DNA from: Macrotrachela quadricornifera
Taxonomy: Eukaryota > Rotifera > Eurotatoria > Philodinida > Philodinidae
Assembly: GCA_022393335.1 (NCBI GenBank)
Contig: JAJEKB010019999.1
Location: 34,183-98,182 of the forward strand
DNA: 64,000 bases
Direction of reading: 5' to 3'
Shown: positions 10,622 to 23,489 of the stretch, piece by piece
How the letters are laid out: each line of letters starts with the position of its first letter
Numbering within the stretch: position 1 is the stretch's first letter
Translations under genes and position numbers: made by a program
The notes under the pieces: model-generated
The model's database searches: none
What the model was told of the DNA's origin: nothing
The model's input: only the letters and a program-made list of their open reading frames with translations

Positions 10622-10714
10622 TTGAAAGATTGTAAAGAAAAAAAAAAGTATATATATAAATGTATAATTTTATGTTTTAGATTTCTTTTTCTTTGCTTTC
10701 TAAAACAAAAAAAA
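10622..10714 (+). promoter_or_regulatory. Candidate trans-splice acceptor before EEF1D
   Basis: TTTTATGTTTTAG ends at 10680, 34 bases before the EEF1D ATG, and a T-rich tract continues to the start. No 5' exon fits between MED11 and this site. Cis-splicing from an unseen leader inside MED11 cannot be excluded. Confidence 0.4.
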
Positions 10715-12155
10715 ATGCTTGAACATTTAATTCATGCTAATACTTGGTTTCAAAAATATGAAGTTGAACTTGCTGAACAAACACATTATACAGCTTTTGT
10801 AAATTTTTATTAACATTTATTTTTTTTTAGTATATTATTTTTATATTTTAGAACCAAAAAGTAACTCATACACCTTCAACAGTTACACAAGTTAAACAAC
10901 AAAAAATTGAAGAACCAAAACAACAAGAAAAGGTTTGTTTGCATTTCCCTAATAAAAAAAAAACATACATCTAGCATGACGTTTGTTTTTATATATATCA
11001 AGACTTCTCCTGTCTATTTTACACCTATTTATGTATAGCCACTTGCTTTCCTTGTATCCATATATTTTTTTTAAAATTCTCTTATACCTTATACATTGCC
11101 TGCTTGTATATGTGGCTGCATTTATCTTTCTGCAAACGTCCTAAAATTTCTCGTAAATCTTGCAGGCAAGTTTAAGCGAACAAATTCGTGATGTTAGAAA
11201 AATTATTAATAATACTGATTCAATGATACCATCATCTGGTACAATGAATATGACTGCTGAACAACGTCTGGAAAAAATTGAAAAAACCCATCAAAATATT
11301 TTACAAATGCTTGATGATCTTAAACAACGTGTTGAACAACTTGAAATAACCAAACAAATAACTAGCGGGGTCAGATACATATATATAAATAGAATAAGAT
11401 TTTATCAAGCCCGTAGTCAGAAATTTTTTTTTCTAAGGAAGCCACCATGACAAAAAGCACTTTTCTAAGGCGCAAAAATTTTATTTATTTTTCCGCGAGG
11501 AAAGTTATGTCTCAAGAGAGGGCTCGATCCTCTTCTTGGCTACAATTCTGGATTCTTTTATATTTCTTTTATTTTTAAGAAACCAGCTGAACCAAAACCA
11601 GCTGCTGCTGATGCTGATGATATTGATTTATTTGGTTCAGATGATGAAGAACAAACTGAAGAAACAAAAAAACGTTTAGCTGAGTATGCAGCAAAGAAAT
11701 CGAAAAGTAAATATTAATTTTTCGAAAAAATTTTATATATAATCAATAAATTTATTTTGTAGAAGAACAGGTCATTGCCAAAAGTACAATTGTATTAGAT
11801 GTTAAACCATGGGATGATGAAACTGATCTTAATGCTATGGAAAAATCAGTACGATCAATTGAAGCTGATGGTCTTGTTTGGGGACCATGTAAGTAACATA
11901 AAAAATGAATATATTTATTTTTTTGAATAACTATTTATTTATAGCTAAATTCTTACCTGTTGCTTTTGGTGTTAAAAAATTACAAATTGGTTGTGTTGTT
12001 GAAGATGATAAAGTAAAGAAGATTGTTTTTTAATGGATTCTTTTATTGTATAAAAAAATTTCTTTTAGATTGGTACTGATTTTCTTGAAGAAAAAATTTG
12101 TGAATTTGAAGATTATGTTCAATCCGTTGATATTGTTTCGTTCAACAAAATCTAA
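10715..12155 (+). CDS. EEF1D: Translation elongation factor 1-delta/beta (eEF1B GTP-exchange subunit)
   Basis: Seven exons (10715..10798, 10852..10932, 11166..11369, 11580..11706, 11763..11888, 11945..12012, 12069..12155) give 258 residues. Residues about 56-120 form a leucine-zipper-like coiled coil ([18 protein letters not shown]), which marks the delta form. Next comes the acidic patch [12 protein letters not shown], and then the C-terminal exchange domain ([42 protein letters not shown], ending VSFNKI). The protein reloads eEF1A with GTP as part of the cytosolic eEF1 complex. Introns 2 and 3 are 233 and 210 bp and contain odd sequence; the rest are 53-56 bp. The donor of intron 3 (GGG|GTCAGA) is weak but is the one that keeps frame. 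Confidence 0.92.
11370..11579 (+). repeat. EEF1D intron 3 with possible MITE debris
   Basis: The intron contains CCCGTAGTCAGAAATTTTTTTT and a GC-richer tract (TCTCAAGAGAGGGCTCGATC). The first resembles the CGTAGCCAG-type hAT MITE ends seen at 61.66 kb. A second end is not clear. Confidence 0.3.
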
Positions 12156-13106
12156 AGAATATTTTAATCCTTTTGATTTTCTCTTTGTCATCTGAGAATA
12201 TATTTATTTTATACTGTTATTGAACGAAATAAACAATAAAATAACATCGAGAATAAAATAATGATTTCGTAATGTTATTTCTCATGCGTTCAAAGCTCAA
12301 ATTTTTCAGCACAAATGCTATGATAGTTGTAAACAATCATATATGGTCGTATCATGTACGACTTATACATAATTATCATGACGATCGTTTAGACTTATTT
12401 TCAAACGTAGGCTATTCGAATAATGTTTGTATGATTTTAATATTGTCAATCTTTCGCTACTTTTTCACCTTTCTATACCTATCGAATGACTATTTTCTAT
12501 ATTATTCTACTTCGATTAAGCGAAAAGTTCTATCATCATTATCTTATTTTCTTGATAGAAAGCTTCAATAAATTTTCTTTATTACTTATATTTTATTTCA
12601 TAAGTAAATTTGTTCCAATTATTCGAATAGAATATTAATATTAGTTTAATCTCGTTTACTATTTCAACACACACATATAAACAATACGAATAGAATATCG
12701 GATTAATCTTAAGCGTGAACATAAAGAGACAAAAGTATGCCTCCTGCTGTTGTTTGTTTAATTGAGAAATAATGTTGAGTTACGTGTAAAGTATCATAAC
12801 AACCTATAGGCAATATTACACTTTTCGATAAGCCATTCTGTTCTATGCCGACTAGAAACATCAATTTCACACTATCTGTTTTTTTTTTCTTCTAATTTTC
12901 TATTGTTTGATCGTTATTGAAATTCATTTTTATTCTTTTTTAAATTATCATAACTAATCGTCTTGCGAGTATTTTATGCTTATCATTTCCGCTCATCATT
13001 TAATTCTTTTATATGAGTATCAAACGTAAAGAATTTATTCTATAGAGAAATATATACAATAATCATAACAAGAAAAATAAAACTTAAATCGTTCAAGAGA
13101 CAGTTA
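12156..13106. other. Convergent 3' spacer between EEF1D and the forkhead gene
   Basis: It contains the EEF1D 3' region with AATAAA-type hexamers (about 12,225-12,240). An open frame at 12272-12571 shows no family features. Nothing else is recognisable. Confidence 0.5.
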
Positions 13107-14106
13107 CTAAGGATCAAAATGAATTGATTCATTTTGACTTGTATATGATAAAGCCATCGGATGATGTTGTTGATTATATGTTGGATAATATGATGTTGAA
13201 TATGGATCATAGAATGGATAAGATATTGGTGTTGAAGATGTCATACCAAAATTTGACATTGATGTTTCTGTTGGACTAATTGAATGATTATTTTCTAATG
13301 AATTATTTGATGTTGGATAAATTGTATGATAAGATGGTGGTGGTGGTGGTGGTGATGAATACATATAATATGGATTTGAAGGATAAAATGATGATGACAT
13401 TGCTTGAGTATCATATGATGATGAATGCATTTGTAATTGTCGAATTTGTTGTCGATAACGACGACGACGAAAACGACCTTGTTCAAAATCTTTTTCAGCT
13501 AATTCATGAATACGCCAAACTAAATAATTAAATATTTTAAAAATGAATTTGTTTTTATATATATTCTTACAATGTCCTTTTCCATTACTTCCACGTCCTG
13601 CTTTAACGAAACAATCATTTAAAGATAAATTATGTCTTACACTATTTTTCCATGATTTATTAATATCTTCAGCAAAATATCGATATCTATTTTAAAAGAA
13701 AAAAACCAATTGAATTCTTTTTTTTTTTATATAAAAATTTTAATAATTGTTTACTTTCGTTGAAAATAACTATAAATTTCATATAATTGCATCATACGTT
13801 TTGGTGCTTTTAAAATAGCTTCTGCAATTATTTCAAGATATGATTGACTTGGTTTTTTTGGTACGTCATTCTCATCTATTATATAAATAGAAAAAAATAT
13901 TTCAAAATTATTCATTTTTATTAATTACCTGAATGATTTTCTTGATGATTTAAATCTTCTTCTGTTGAACCAGTTTCATCTGAAAGACCTTCATCAACAA
14001 TACCTGAATCATGAAATTGATGTTTATTCATTGTTGCTTGATATTCCGAATGTTGTTGATAATAAACTAAATATCGAGAAAGACATTGCTTATTTAAATA
14101 TAACAT
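13107..14106 (-). CDS. Forkhead transcription factor, FoxQ2-like
   Basis: Exons 13929..14106, 13755..13875, 13571..13686 and 13107..13519 (minus strand) join to 275 residues. The winged-helix domain (about residues 66-150) starts [16 protein letters not shown], where most Fox proteins have KPPYSYIALIAMAI. It continues to [34 protein letters not shown] and the basic [10 protein letters not shown] wing. [18 protein letters not shown] followed by NGKGHFW is the FoxQ2-type recognition helix and wing. The tail is rich in Ser, Pro and Tyr with a poly-Pro run and shows no other domain. FoxQ2 patterns anterior ectoderm in many animals. The gene lies next to an 8.4-kb gene-free stretch, usual for a developmental regulator. 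An internal ATG (MNKHQFH) could be the real start. Confidence 0.82.
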
Positions 14107-16249
14107 AAAAGATATTTGGAAAAAAAAAGCTGCGATTGTTGTCTAACAAATTACGTCAATTAAATTCACTTACAGTTATGCGAATTCATAATTTCTTTTT
14201 TTTTGACTCTTCAATATGTATACTCACACACCGTAAGGCAAAGATCAAAATGAGCAATATATATTTTTCTTTTCTATATTTGAAGACAAATAAACCAATT
14301 AATAGTGCTCATAAAAGAAGAAAAAAGAGAGAAAGAGAAAATTGAACATTCGTCATTTAACAAATTAATAGTACCAATCAGATTGAAAAGAAAAATGAAA
14401 TCGTATTTTTTTTCTTTCTTGACCAGTCAGATTAGAATTCGTTCTACAGATTAATTAATAATAATGAGATAAGCTCGTTTTCATTTTGTGAGCTCCTTTA
14501 CTAATAAAAAAAGATAATCAAGTAATATTGTATTAAATTCAATAATAATTTTTTTTTTCTTTATAATCGATGAGAATTAGGAGTGTTTAAATTTCAATTG
14601 GATATGTAATATATAGTTATCTATTTGAGAATAACACCTAAGGTTGTAAACTTGTGAAAACTTATCATTATATATTATATACAATTGCCAATTGAGTAAC
14701 AACAACACTTTTTAAACAGACTTGAAAGATATTCGCATATTGTTAATGGAATTAACGAAAAATAAAAAATGAAATTTTCTTTTTCTAGTGATCCACTTTT
14801 AACACTCATGGACATTTCTGTTTTTTTTCTTGTAGATTTACATTTACTGATAGATATCAGTATTAGAATATATCATAGAAAGAAGCTCAGTTGAAACGAT
14901 AGAGTTGTACAAACGAATATATTTCAACAACTACAAAAGTTAAATAATTAGATTATGCTTACATTTATTCAAATGTTGTAAATTATTCTATTTATGAGCA
15001 GAATATAACGATTACAATAGAGGAATAAACTATCGTATTGATTAATCTTATTCATGGAATTATTTAAAAAAAACATTTGATATATTTAATATTTTCTTAT
15101 CGTATTATTTAGTTTCAAATTCAAGGCAGAATCGTTTTGGATAAAATATGCCAGATTTTATGATGCATCTTTCTATATTTAACAAGTGTTGAAATAAACA
15201 ATGATACCGTTCTTATTTTCATTGTCTAAGAACAAAGAAAAGAAATACAAATATAGTATTTTAATAGATTTTAAAAATAATAATAAGAATGATTATTATT
15301 CTTTCAATTTCTTTACATCTATTGAATAATCATAATCACAGTTCGTAACAGCTAACCTATAAAAAACAAATGAAGTATATAAATTGCATAAATAGGTAAA
15401 CAGTAAAGAATGCACTTACATCGTTATTTTAGGTATATATTTCTGCGTAATTATTGACTCAATTTTTCAATTGTTCACCCGTTCTTTGTTATTTATCTTA
15501 AAACTTAATTATTCAAATTGTTTCAATGCATCATAATTGTCTAGGCATCATTTCTTTTACTAACGCTTTTAGTAATCTTATTGAGGTTCTTTAAAAAATT
15601 AATATAATAAGTTCAATTGATCCAAGTGAATTTTGCAATCAGGTACTGATGTATTATCATTCAAAAATTGTGTTATAAATTAAATAACAAATTTATGGCA
15701 AACTGATAATTCTTTGTCAAGAATTGAGAGTAAAATACACACAATATTTCTATTCTGCACTACCAAATAATTTTAGAGTAAAAGTATTAAGATTTAAACT
15801 AATTTCTGAAATTTATTTTTAGTTTTTCTGCATTCTGCTTTTGGTACTATTCATTAAATAGTTGAAAATCGATTACTATTATTTCAATATGCAATTTTTC
15901 TCGAAATATCAATGTGAGAAGAAAAAAGAATCTGGCATTTCGTCATGCTGTGTATAGACTTTATACGAAGAATCAAATTGTGAACAGGAAATGGAGTTGA
16001 AATTTAATAAAAAGAAGTGAGAATGATATAGATTTTGTAAATCTTTAACGAATCTTAAAAGATTAATAGTATTCAATTTATTGCTAATTTATTCTTCAAT
16101 TGTATCTATCAGAAAAGCATGAAAAAAGAAACAAATGTTGCCAATCTTTGATACATTACAAGAAGATCATGAAATAATGATTATCAAACAGAAAAGGCAA
16201 AATAATATAATTAGATTTAATGTTTACATGCAACGTAGATAATTTTTTT

Positions 16250-17595
16250 AGATATGTCGGGTCGGGCGAGGTACAGCTATGGTTCAGTATACGAGCGATC
16301 CGGGTGGGGAGAGACAGTCAAAAAAACATGTGGGTCTCAGGCGGAGCGGGGCTAGACTTCACGGGTTCGGGTCGGATAAAGAATTTCTGCGAGATAAAAT
16401 GAAGGACCGTAAAAAGCTTATCAATGGATGCCATTTTCCTACATGTGTGGTGAAAGTAAAAAACGATCCATCTATTCTTTCCAGCTAACTAGCTGTATTC
16501 TCACTTGTTAGTTATTTATATCCTTCTTCCTTTTATTTACTCTTTGTTCTTCAGTATCCCCGTTTCTTCTGCTGCAGTTGAGTGTACGTTTAGCTCGGTC
16601 GGTGTTATATTAACTCAGAGAAAAATCAATATCAATCCGTCAACAATTGATGACATTGTATTAGTTCAATCAGCTGCAGCTCATTTGGAGAACAATGTAT
16701 AGACTCTGTCTTCTATATTTTTTCGTAACAAATTGATTCATTAAGCTCCTTCCCTCCCTAAAAAAAGTCAATTTTCGTCAAAAATTTCGAAATGGAGACA
16801 AATGCAGAGGAAGATAGCCCGTTTTCAGATCTTCCAGAAATGATATAGGTTTTTTCCAAACAACCTTTCGTTGATGAAAAATTTTGATGATTTATGTAAT
16901 AAACTGCTCAAAAACAAGACTTGTTTTTGGAAAACGAAAGAGATTTTTCGTTTTTTCTCGATTTATGACTTTTCGATCTTGGTACAAGAATTTCTCTGTC
17001 TAGGCTCAGGAAATATATTTAAAATTTTTTTGTTTGAAAGAGCGCATCGAGATGCAAATCACTATAGAGTCCCTTTTTTTATTAAGCTTTGTTTTTTATT
17101 ATATATACAGACATTTATGTAACTAGACACCCATTTTTGGCGCATTTTTTGAGTCGTTGAACTTGTGATCTTGTTTTCCACTAAAAAAAGTATAAATTTA
17201 AAAAAAGGACTATAGTGCCCTGCATATTGAGATGCTCTTTCAGACAAAAAGAATTAAATATATTGACCAAGCTCGAACCGAGAAATCTTTGTACGAAAAT
17301 GAGCTATTTTTGACCTTTATTTAGTTGATATCTCTGCCAAATTTCAGTGTATCGAGCTGAAAATTTCACCATAGCTTTTCACTTGAGCCCCAACATATGC
17401 TCTAAATTTCAGCCCATTTCAACGTTCCTGGGCTGAGATCGATTTTTAAAGGAGGGGGTAGGAGCTTAAATGATAAAATCAATTTTTCTTCGGGTTTTAC
17501 GGTTGCGGATCGGGCGGGGTGGTCTAGAAGGTTTGTTTACGCGGGAACGGGCGGAACCCTCTGGGCACAAAAAAATACTGCCTCGCACGTCTCTG
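16250..17595 (+). mobile_element. Decayed hAT DNA transposon
   Basis: Two GC-rich patches flank the region (16,256-16,385 with TCGGGTCGGGCGAGG; 17,500-17,595 with GCGGATCGGGCGGGG), and a hAT C-terminal dimerisation exon lies between. The right end reads, on the opposite strand, CAGAGACGTGCGAGGCAG, a plausible hAT terminus. The left end does not match it well, so the element is truncated or rearranged. No 8-bp duplication was found. Confidence 0.6.
16550..16702 (+). pseudogene. hAT transposase C-terminal dimerisation domain fragment
   Basis: The translation IPVSSAAVECTFSSVG, then LTQRKININPSTIDDIVLVQ, is the hATC signature (P-S-S-A-x-V-E-R-x-F-S). A normal Arg is replaced by Cys. A TTGTTCTTCAG acceptor-like site precedes it. 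The rest of the transposase (DDE/RNase-H core and BED finger) is not found nearby, so it cannot be active. Confidence 0.8.
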
Positions 17596-20500
17596 ATTCG
17601 AATGACATGGAATGACTCGCAATAACTCCTATTAGCTGCGATTCATTATTGTCACTGTCAAAAAGAGATTTTCAAGGACTCTCAATATTTTGTCTCCAGC
17701 AACTCACTCTTACTTACTCATAATAGTACAGAACGAGGAAGAGCTGGATTTGACGGAGGTAAGTTTTGGGTCAAGATATACTTGATTACTGTACGCGAGA
17801 AGCACTGCGTTCTTTGCATAGATTCGAGGTTTTCAAGAATTCTCCACAATTCTCCATGAGGAACAACGATTTTCGTAAATTACTATAGTGTACACAGTAA
17901 TCATCCAAAACATGCTGCTTCCTCTCGATTACAGCTCTGCCTCGTTCTCCACTATTGGTCTGTGGAAACCCCATATTATTCGGGGCGCATTGTTGAACGC
18001 CCTTAAAAATCATTTATTCGCCCAAACAACACCATATTTGATGCAGACGGCAATGAGAAAAATCTTGATCCACAAAGCTCTTTCCAATAGTGGCACTCTG
18101 CGGACAAACACACATACAGACAAATGCACAATCAATTTCATGATTTCGACTCTGACTACAGTTAAGTGAATACGGCAAAGTTAGATTTCTTTTTTTTAAG
18201 ATTTGATAAACAGAATCAATAGTCAGTATTAAGGCGAGTAGCATTCCTTATAGTAAGTACTACGACGAAATGCATACGATCATACAAGAGCTCCATATAA
18301 TTCAATGTTTGTTGTCATGTTTGTCAAAACATTTGAAACGTGTTTTTTCAGATTATCTTCGTGGCAACAATTATGATCTGTTTCTGGCAGTATTTTTTTT
18401 AAACTTGATTTTTGATTATTACTCTGATTTTTTGAAATTAGACGTTGACTGCTTTGTGATATTCATCATTATAAATTAGATCTAGTTTGATTTGCTCTGT
18501 GACAAGAATTTTTGTATACTGATATAGTGTAAAATCTTAGACATTTTTGGATTCGTCTATAGAAGGTTGTCATAACCTTTGATATTTAATGTTGATAAAT
18601 ACGATTTTTGACGCATTTTAGTTGGTATAAAATTTGTTCGTTATTCTGTATGAAATTTATAGCGTTATCCCTGGAAATATTTAATTTTGAATTTAGTAGA
18701 ATAAAAGAATAGCATTTCTTTTCATTATTTGAAACCGGACTATTTTGATATTTTTAGGAGAATATATTCTCTCCCCCTATCTTTGTAGGCACTGAGTGCC
18801 CATATACAAACTATCCAATCAAATAAAAAGTAAAAAATAACACCTAAAAATGCCGTAAAATAAACTTGGTCTGCCTGAGTATGCTATAGTTTGTACATTG
18901 TTTTTAAGTTTTTAATCGATATTATAAGCGACTTCGCTTATGTTTATGCGCTGGTCACAAACTTTAGATTCATCTGGTGAGTAAGACACAAACCTAAATG
19001 ATTGTTTAGTTATATGACAGTTTTCTTTGAATTTTTAACATGAATGTTAGTATAATTATTTACTAGGGAGAAAAACTAGTCTTTATTTGTTAAAGAAAGA
19101 TGCATCAATCATTGCTATTCGTTTCATCAGACTTTATCTATACGTCATTTTGTAGTATTTAAACTGTTTTCCCAATATCTACTATGTGTTTAGTGTTCTT
19201 TGATGATTAAAAATAAGTTTGTTTTCTTAAGTTTTGATAATATTAATAGGAAATCTAGCAATCTATATTTGTTTACTAAACATTTTCACTATACATCTTT
19301 TTTGCATCTTATGATTATTATTAAAATGCTACAAAAGGTAAAGATTGTTCCTAACGATTAAATTAACGATTGATCTAATGCTTTGCTTAAGAAATTTGAG
19401 AAATCGTTTTCTTTTTGCTGTTAAGAATATGAAGATGTCACCAACGTATCACCGTCATATTTAAAATCGATCAGTACAAATATATATTTAGTTTTCTTGT
19501 CATTTTTGTGTATAAAAAACTAATAATACTGAATTAAGCCAACTTCCCATAGTAACTCTGTCGATTTGATCAAATTTTTGAGTAAGAATCTTAAAGCGAC
19601 TAATTTGAATAAAAAAAATTATCACTAGTTATTCGGTTTTTGAAAAAGAACATTAGTATATAAGAATTCAAAGTCAAAGCCAACTATTGTTTGATCTGAA
19701 CTACGATTGAAAAGTGAATCTTTTGAATAAGTATGAAGAAATTTTTGAAATTTCATTTGAAGATGAATGTTCAACTAAATGATTGCTTTCAGCCGAAGAC
19801 AATGTAATAGTTATTGATACTAGTAAAAACCGATCGTTTATTACATGAAACATTGATACAGACATATTCCGTTTGATAAATGCATGTTAATAGATGGAAA
19901 CTTTCAAACAGGAATTTTTAGAACTTCGTTTGGTGTAACGTGAATAGCATTCATATTTCTATTTTCTTTTTTATGTATATTTATCAATATGAACATTGTT
20001 TGGAATTATATACATGTACAAATAACAATACAATGTACTAGCTTGGAAGGACTATTTTTTTCGTTTCTGTATTTCAGGAAGCGTATTTAATTAATTATCA
20101 AATTAATATTTAATCTCATTTTCGATCCACATTATAATAATGTTTTCTTGAGTTAATAGTAATATCTTATAAGATACAATTTAATGCTTCTTGGCATTCA
20201 AGAAGTAGCTACCTTCGTTAATTTATTGTCCATTTCTATGATTTTTTATACAGTGTTTAGTACTGTTTTTCTGTTGAGATTGAATTTCATACGGTAGCAC
20301 TGACCTTCCAATAATAATAGATAATTAGTCAGGAACAAACATTCACTGTACAAGATATTTTTTAACATTACACATTGATCAGTAATACTTGGCGCAATTA
20401 TGCATAAATTATAAAATGCATTTTTTCTTTTTGCAGCCATTTTGGCAGTTGTCTGTACTTTCATCAATGGAATAAGAGTGCATTACTATATTTCAAGCGG

Positions 20501-21863
20501 ACAGCATCAATTAAATTACGAGGAAACACGATAGTATCGAATATACAGATGTTAACAAGATAACTACTGTAGAAATCATCTGCTAATAATCTTCATAAAC
20601 CAAAAAATAGATTTTTCAATTGTATTTAACAGTTATTTTCAAAAAGTACAGTATACAGGAAGTTTGTTTATATGTCTCTGTAACCAATCATGGAGCGTCT
20701 ATATATGTGTTAATTATTATTTGATTTAATACTTTTATTAGCATTAACATTTCATTTAGTCGTAGGAGCAAATTTAAGAATAATTATAAAAAACCAATAA
20801 TGAAGAGTTTATTGTTACATTAATTTTTCATTCATTGTTTTGTTCTATATATACTTATTGGTACATTAATTGCTGTATTCTTTTGTTTCGCCTCCACATC
20901 ATTAAAGTTGCTCTCATAACTTCGTTCGTCTGTCGTACCCCTAGAATGGTCTCTTTTATGTTCGTTCTTTCTGTTTTCTCTATGTTAATCGTTTGCTGAC
21001 CATCATGTCATCATATACACGTGGAAATATATTTCACATTTTTATCGAAACAATTCAGTAATCATTTATCTTGACTCTTTCTTCTTTCTTTATTTTCTTA
21101 TTATTCTTTCCTAATAAATTTCAGTAGATGATAATTTTTATGCTAGTCATAGATCAAAATAAATACCAGACGCGTAAGGATTATTTATGTGTGTTTTCAT
21201 GACACATCTACTTCATATTCTTCCAAAACGTTTTCGTCTCAACGTATATAGAAAATGTTCCAACTTTGATGGATACAGCAGCAATTCTTTTTAATTTTTT
21301 ATATTTCGTTATCTCTTTTTAGTCTTGATGACATATCAAGTTTTGTTCTAAGTGCAAATACTTTGTAGGTAAGTTGTCTATCTAATAATTTAGTTGTGGA
21401 TCAATGTAGAATTATCAAGATGTAAATAAAGGTAAGCAATCAATTGTGATTGGCTTGCACGGTAACTAACGCAGGTTAAAGGTTACAGAGAACATATATG
21501 TATAATATTCGAATAACTCTTTATTACTATTAGTTATTCTTTTCGTGCTATATATGGTATCTTACATATTACTTCTAAGTTCTTAGTGAATTTCGAATGA
21601 TTTTATTTCATTTATAAGCAATGACTAATTAGATGCAATTTTAAACTTGAGATTTTAATAATTTTTTCATGCTATCTCTTTCTCTGTTATTATGAATATA
21701 AATGAGTAATTAGACAGACAGATTTATCTGTGTTTTGCTGTTTTGTACGATGGCATAAGCAAAAGAAAATATTTAATGTTGAAAATGTAATAATGTGGAT
21801 AGCGAATATGAATACGAGTTTCGTTTAATAAAAGCTGTTAGCACAATCCCTATGGGATTAATA

Positions 21864-22027
21864 TGTGAAACACGATCCGTGACGGTTTGTAATGATATAT
21901 CGGTGACGGTCTGTGACCTTGTATAACGCTTTGCACTCTGTGACTTTTGTCGTTCGCGGTCTGCAGAGGAGGTAAGTATAAATTTCTACCTCTATACTTC
22001 AACGCTCGTTTTAGATCGTGTTTCACA
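21864..22027. mobile_element. MITE with 14-bp perfect inverted ends (TGTGAAACACGATC)
   Basis: TGTGAAACACGATC (21864-21877) and GATCGTGTTTCACA (22014-22027) are exact reverse complements. The 164-bp element is GC-richer than its surroundings, with repeated GTGACGGT motifs inside. No transposase and no clear target duplication. Confidence 0.7.
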
Positions 22028-22509
22028 AAATAATAAGAATGATATGGATCAAGATCAAATTAACAACTTGATCATATACTCTGATAAGATACAGCAAAAA
22101 ACATTTTTTTCAATTATATAATGGAACGTATGATAAGAAAATGATTTCATGTAAAAACTATTTGATTACAAATAAGTCAGATTTAATTACATGAAACCAT
22201 TCATGGCATTATGAATGCTAATGCACGATAAATTTTGATTATGTTCTCTTTTATTTTTGTTAGTTAACAAATGAAAACACACGCATAATACATATCTAGA
22301 ACCTGCTGTTGGAATGAGCACCTTAACCAAACGACAATATTTATCAGGAAATAAAAAGAAAAAATTGAGATTAATATCCGAGAAAAAAGAGAGTCGAACA
22401 AATAAAACGAATAAAAAGAACTGTTCGTTGGTTTATTTTTGTATTTGTTTATTGTATAAATGGACGGTGTTAATATGAATAAGATTGTCCTAAAAGTGAA
22501 ATTATTTTT

Positions 22510-23489
22510 CTAAAGACGGCAGAGACAAAAAATAATAGGTAAAACAGCAGCTACAGCTATTAATAATGGCATCAATGAACTTGATGGATCTTCGACATAT
22601 GGATCAATAACTTTTGGTCCACTTGTTTTAAGATTACGTTTTACTTTAGTTTGTTTGGCTGTAGGTTCATCGTCATCACTTTCTACATCTAATGGTTCAT
22701 CAGGAAATTCCATTTGAGGAATTGGTGGTAATTTAGGAATTTCTATAAAACAAGAGTTGAAAAAAAAAAATTTTTTTTTTTCGTTCATCTAAGGACATAC
22801 GATCAATTGAGCCTCGCCAAACAATAAGTGCATTGATTTTTGGATTATCTCGATGATCAAGTCGTTGAAAAGTAACTTTTAATTTTCCTGAATAAGATGA
22901 GCTACGTCCTTTCACAACTAAACGACCATTTTTAATTTGAAATGGAATATATTCATCATGTGCTGTTGCACGACCAGCTTTAGAAAATATATCTAATTCA
23001 TCAATAATGGAATGTTCATCATTGAGAAGAATTTGAAACACCTAAGAGAAGAAAAATTTGTATTATTAATTAATTAAATATTAAAATATAAACCTTCATA
23101 TTTGGTCCATTAAACCAAACTTCAGCAAATTTCATCCATAATGCATAATCACCATCATCAATCAGATCAATTTCATATGAGAATTTTTGTAAATCATAAC
23201 GTTCAGTTTGATAAAGTATCATATCTTCTTTTGATACTCGATTTATATTTGCATTACGTCCATAATCAGAAGCTATACCAGATTTTAAATAATCTTTTCG
23301 ATATCTTATACCTACACAAAATAATAATTATATTAAAATTAAATTCATATTTTTTTCTCTCTTACCATGTACATCTGTATGTGATTCTCCACCACAATTA
23401 ACAGCGAATATAACATTATCCATAATACCAGCTGTATAACATTGCTGAATTATATATGTCAAATAAATGAATAAGAATAAAAGTTTCAT
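22510..23489 (-). CDS. MLEC: Malectin, ER glycan-binding membrane protein
   Basis: Exons 23366..23489, 23094..23311, 22801..23041 and 22510..22742 (minus strand) give 271 residues, close to human malectin (292). Layout: signal peptide (MKLLFLFIYLTYIIQQCYTA), malectin fold (FAVNCGGESHTDVHG, SKEDMILYQTERYD, GDYALWMKFAEVWF, STAHDE-like ATAHDEYIPFQI), an acidic linker, and a C-terminal membrane helix ending PIIFCLCRL as in vertebrates. Malectin binds diglucosylated N-glycans in the ER lumen and works with ribophorin I to retain misfolded glycoproteins. I chose the start that gives a clean signal peptide; the frame is open 24 codons further upstream. It is divergent from PDE6D, with about 440 bp between start codons. 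Confidence 0.95.

Larger units (their letters stand above)
14107..22509. other. 8.4-kb gene-free stretch upstream of the forkhead gene
   Basis: Apart from a hAT transposase remnant (about 16.25-17.6 kb) and one short inverted-end element (21.86-22.03 kb), I see no coding sequence. Open frames here lack family motifs and neighbours. The stretch may include enhancers of the forkhead gene, but nothing in the single sequence proves that. Confidence 0.5.

Noticed and set aside
13280..13531. Plus-strand open frames rich in Met, Val and Asp
   Set aside because: They are the antisense of the forkhead C-terminal exon.
18900..18960. Short hairpin ATAAGCGACTTCGCTTAT as a possible structured RNA
   Set aside because: A 6-7 bp stem alone in AT-rich DNA is expected by chance and has no conserved surroundings.
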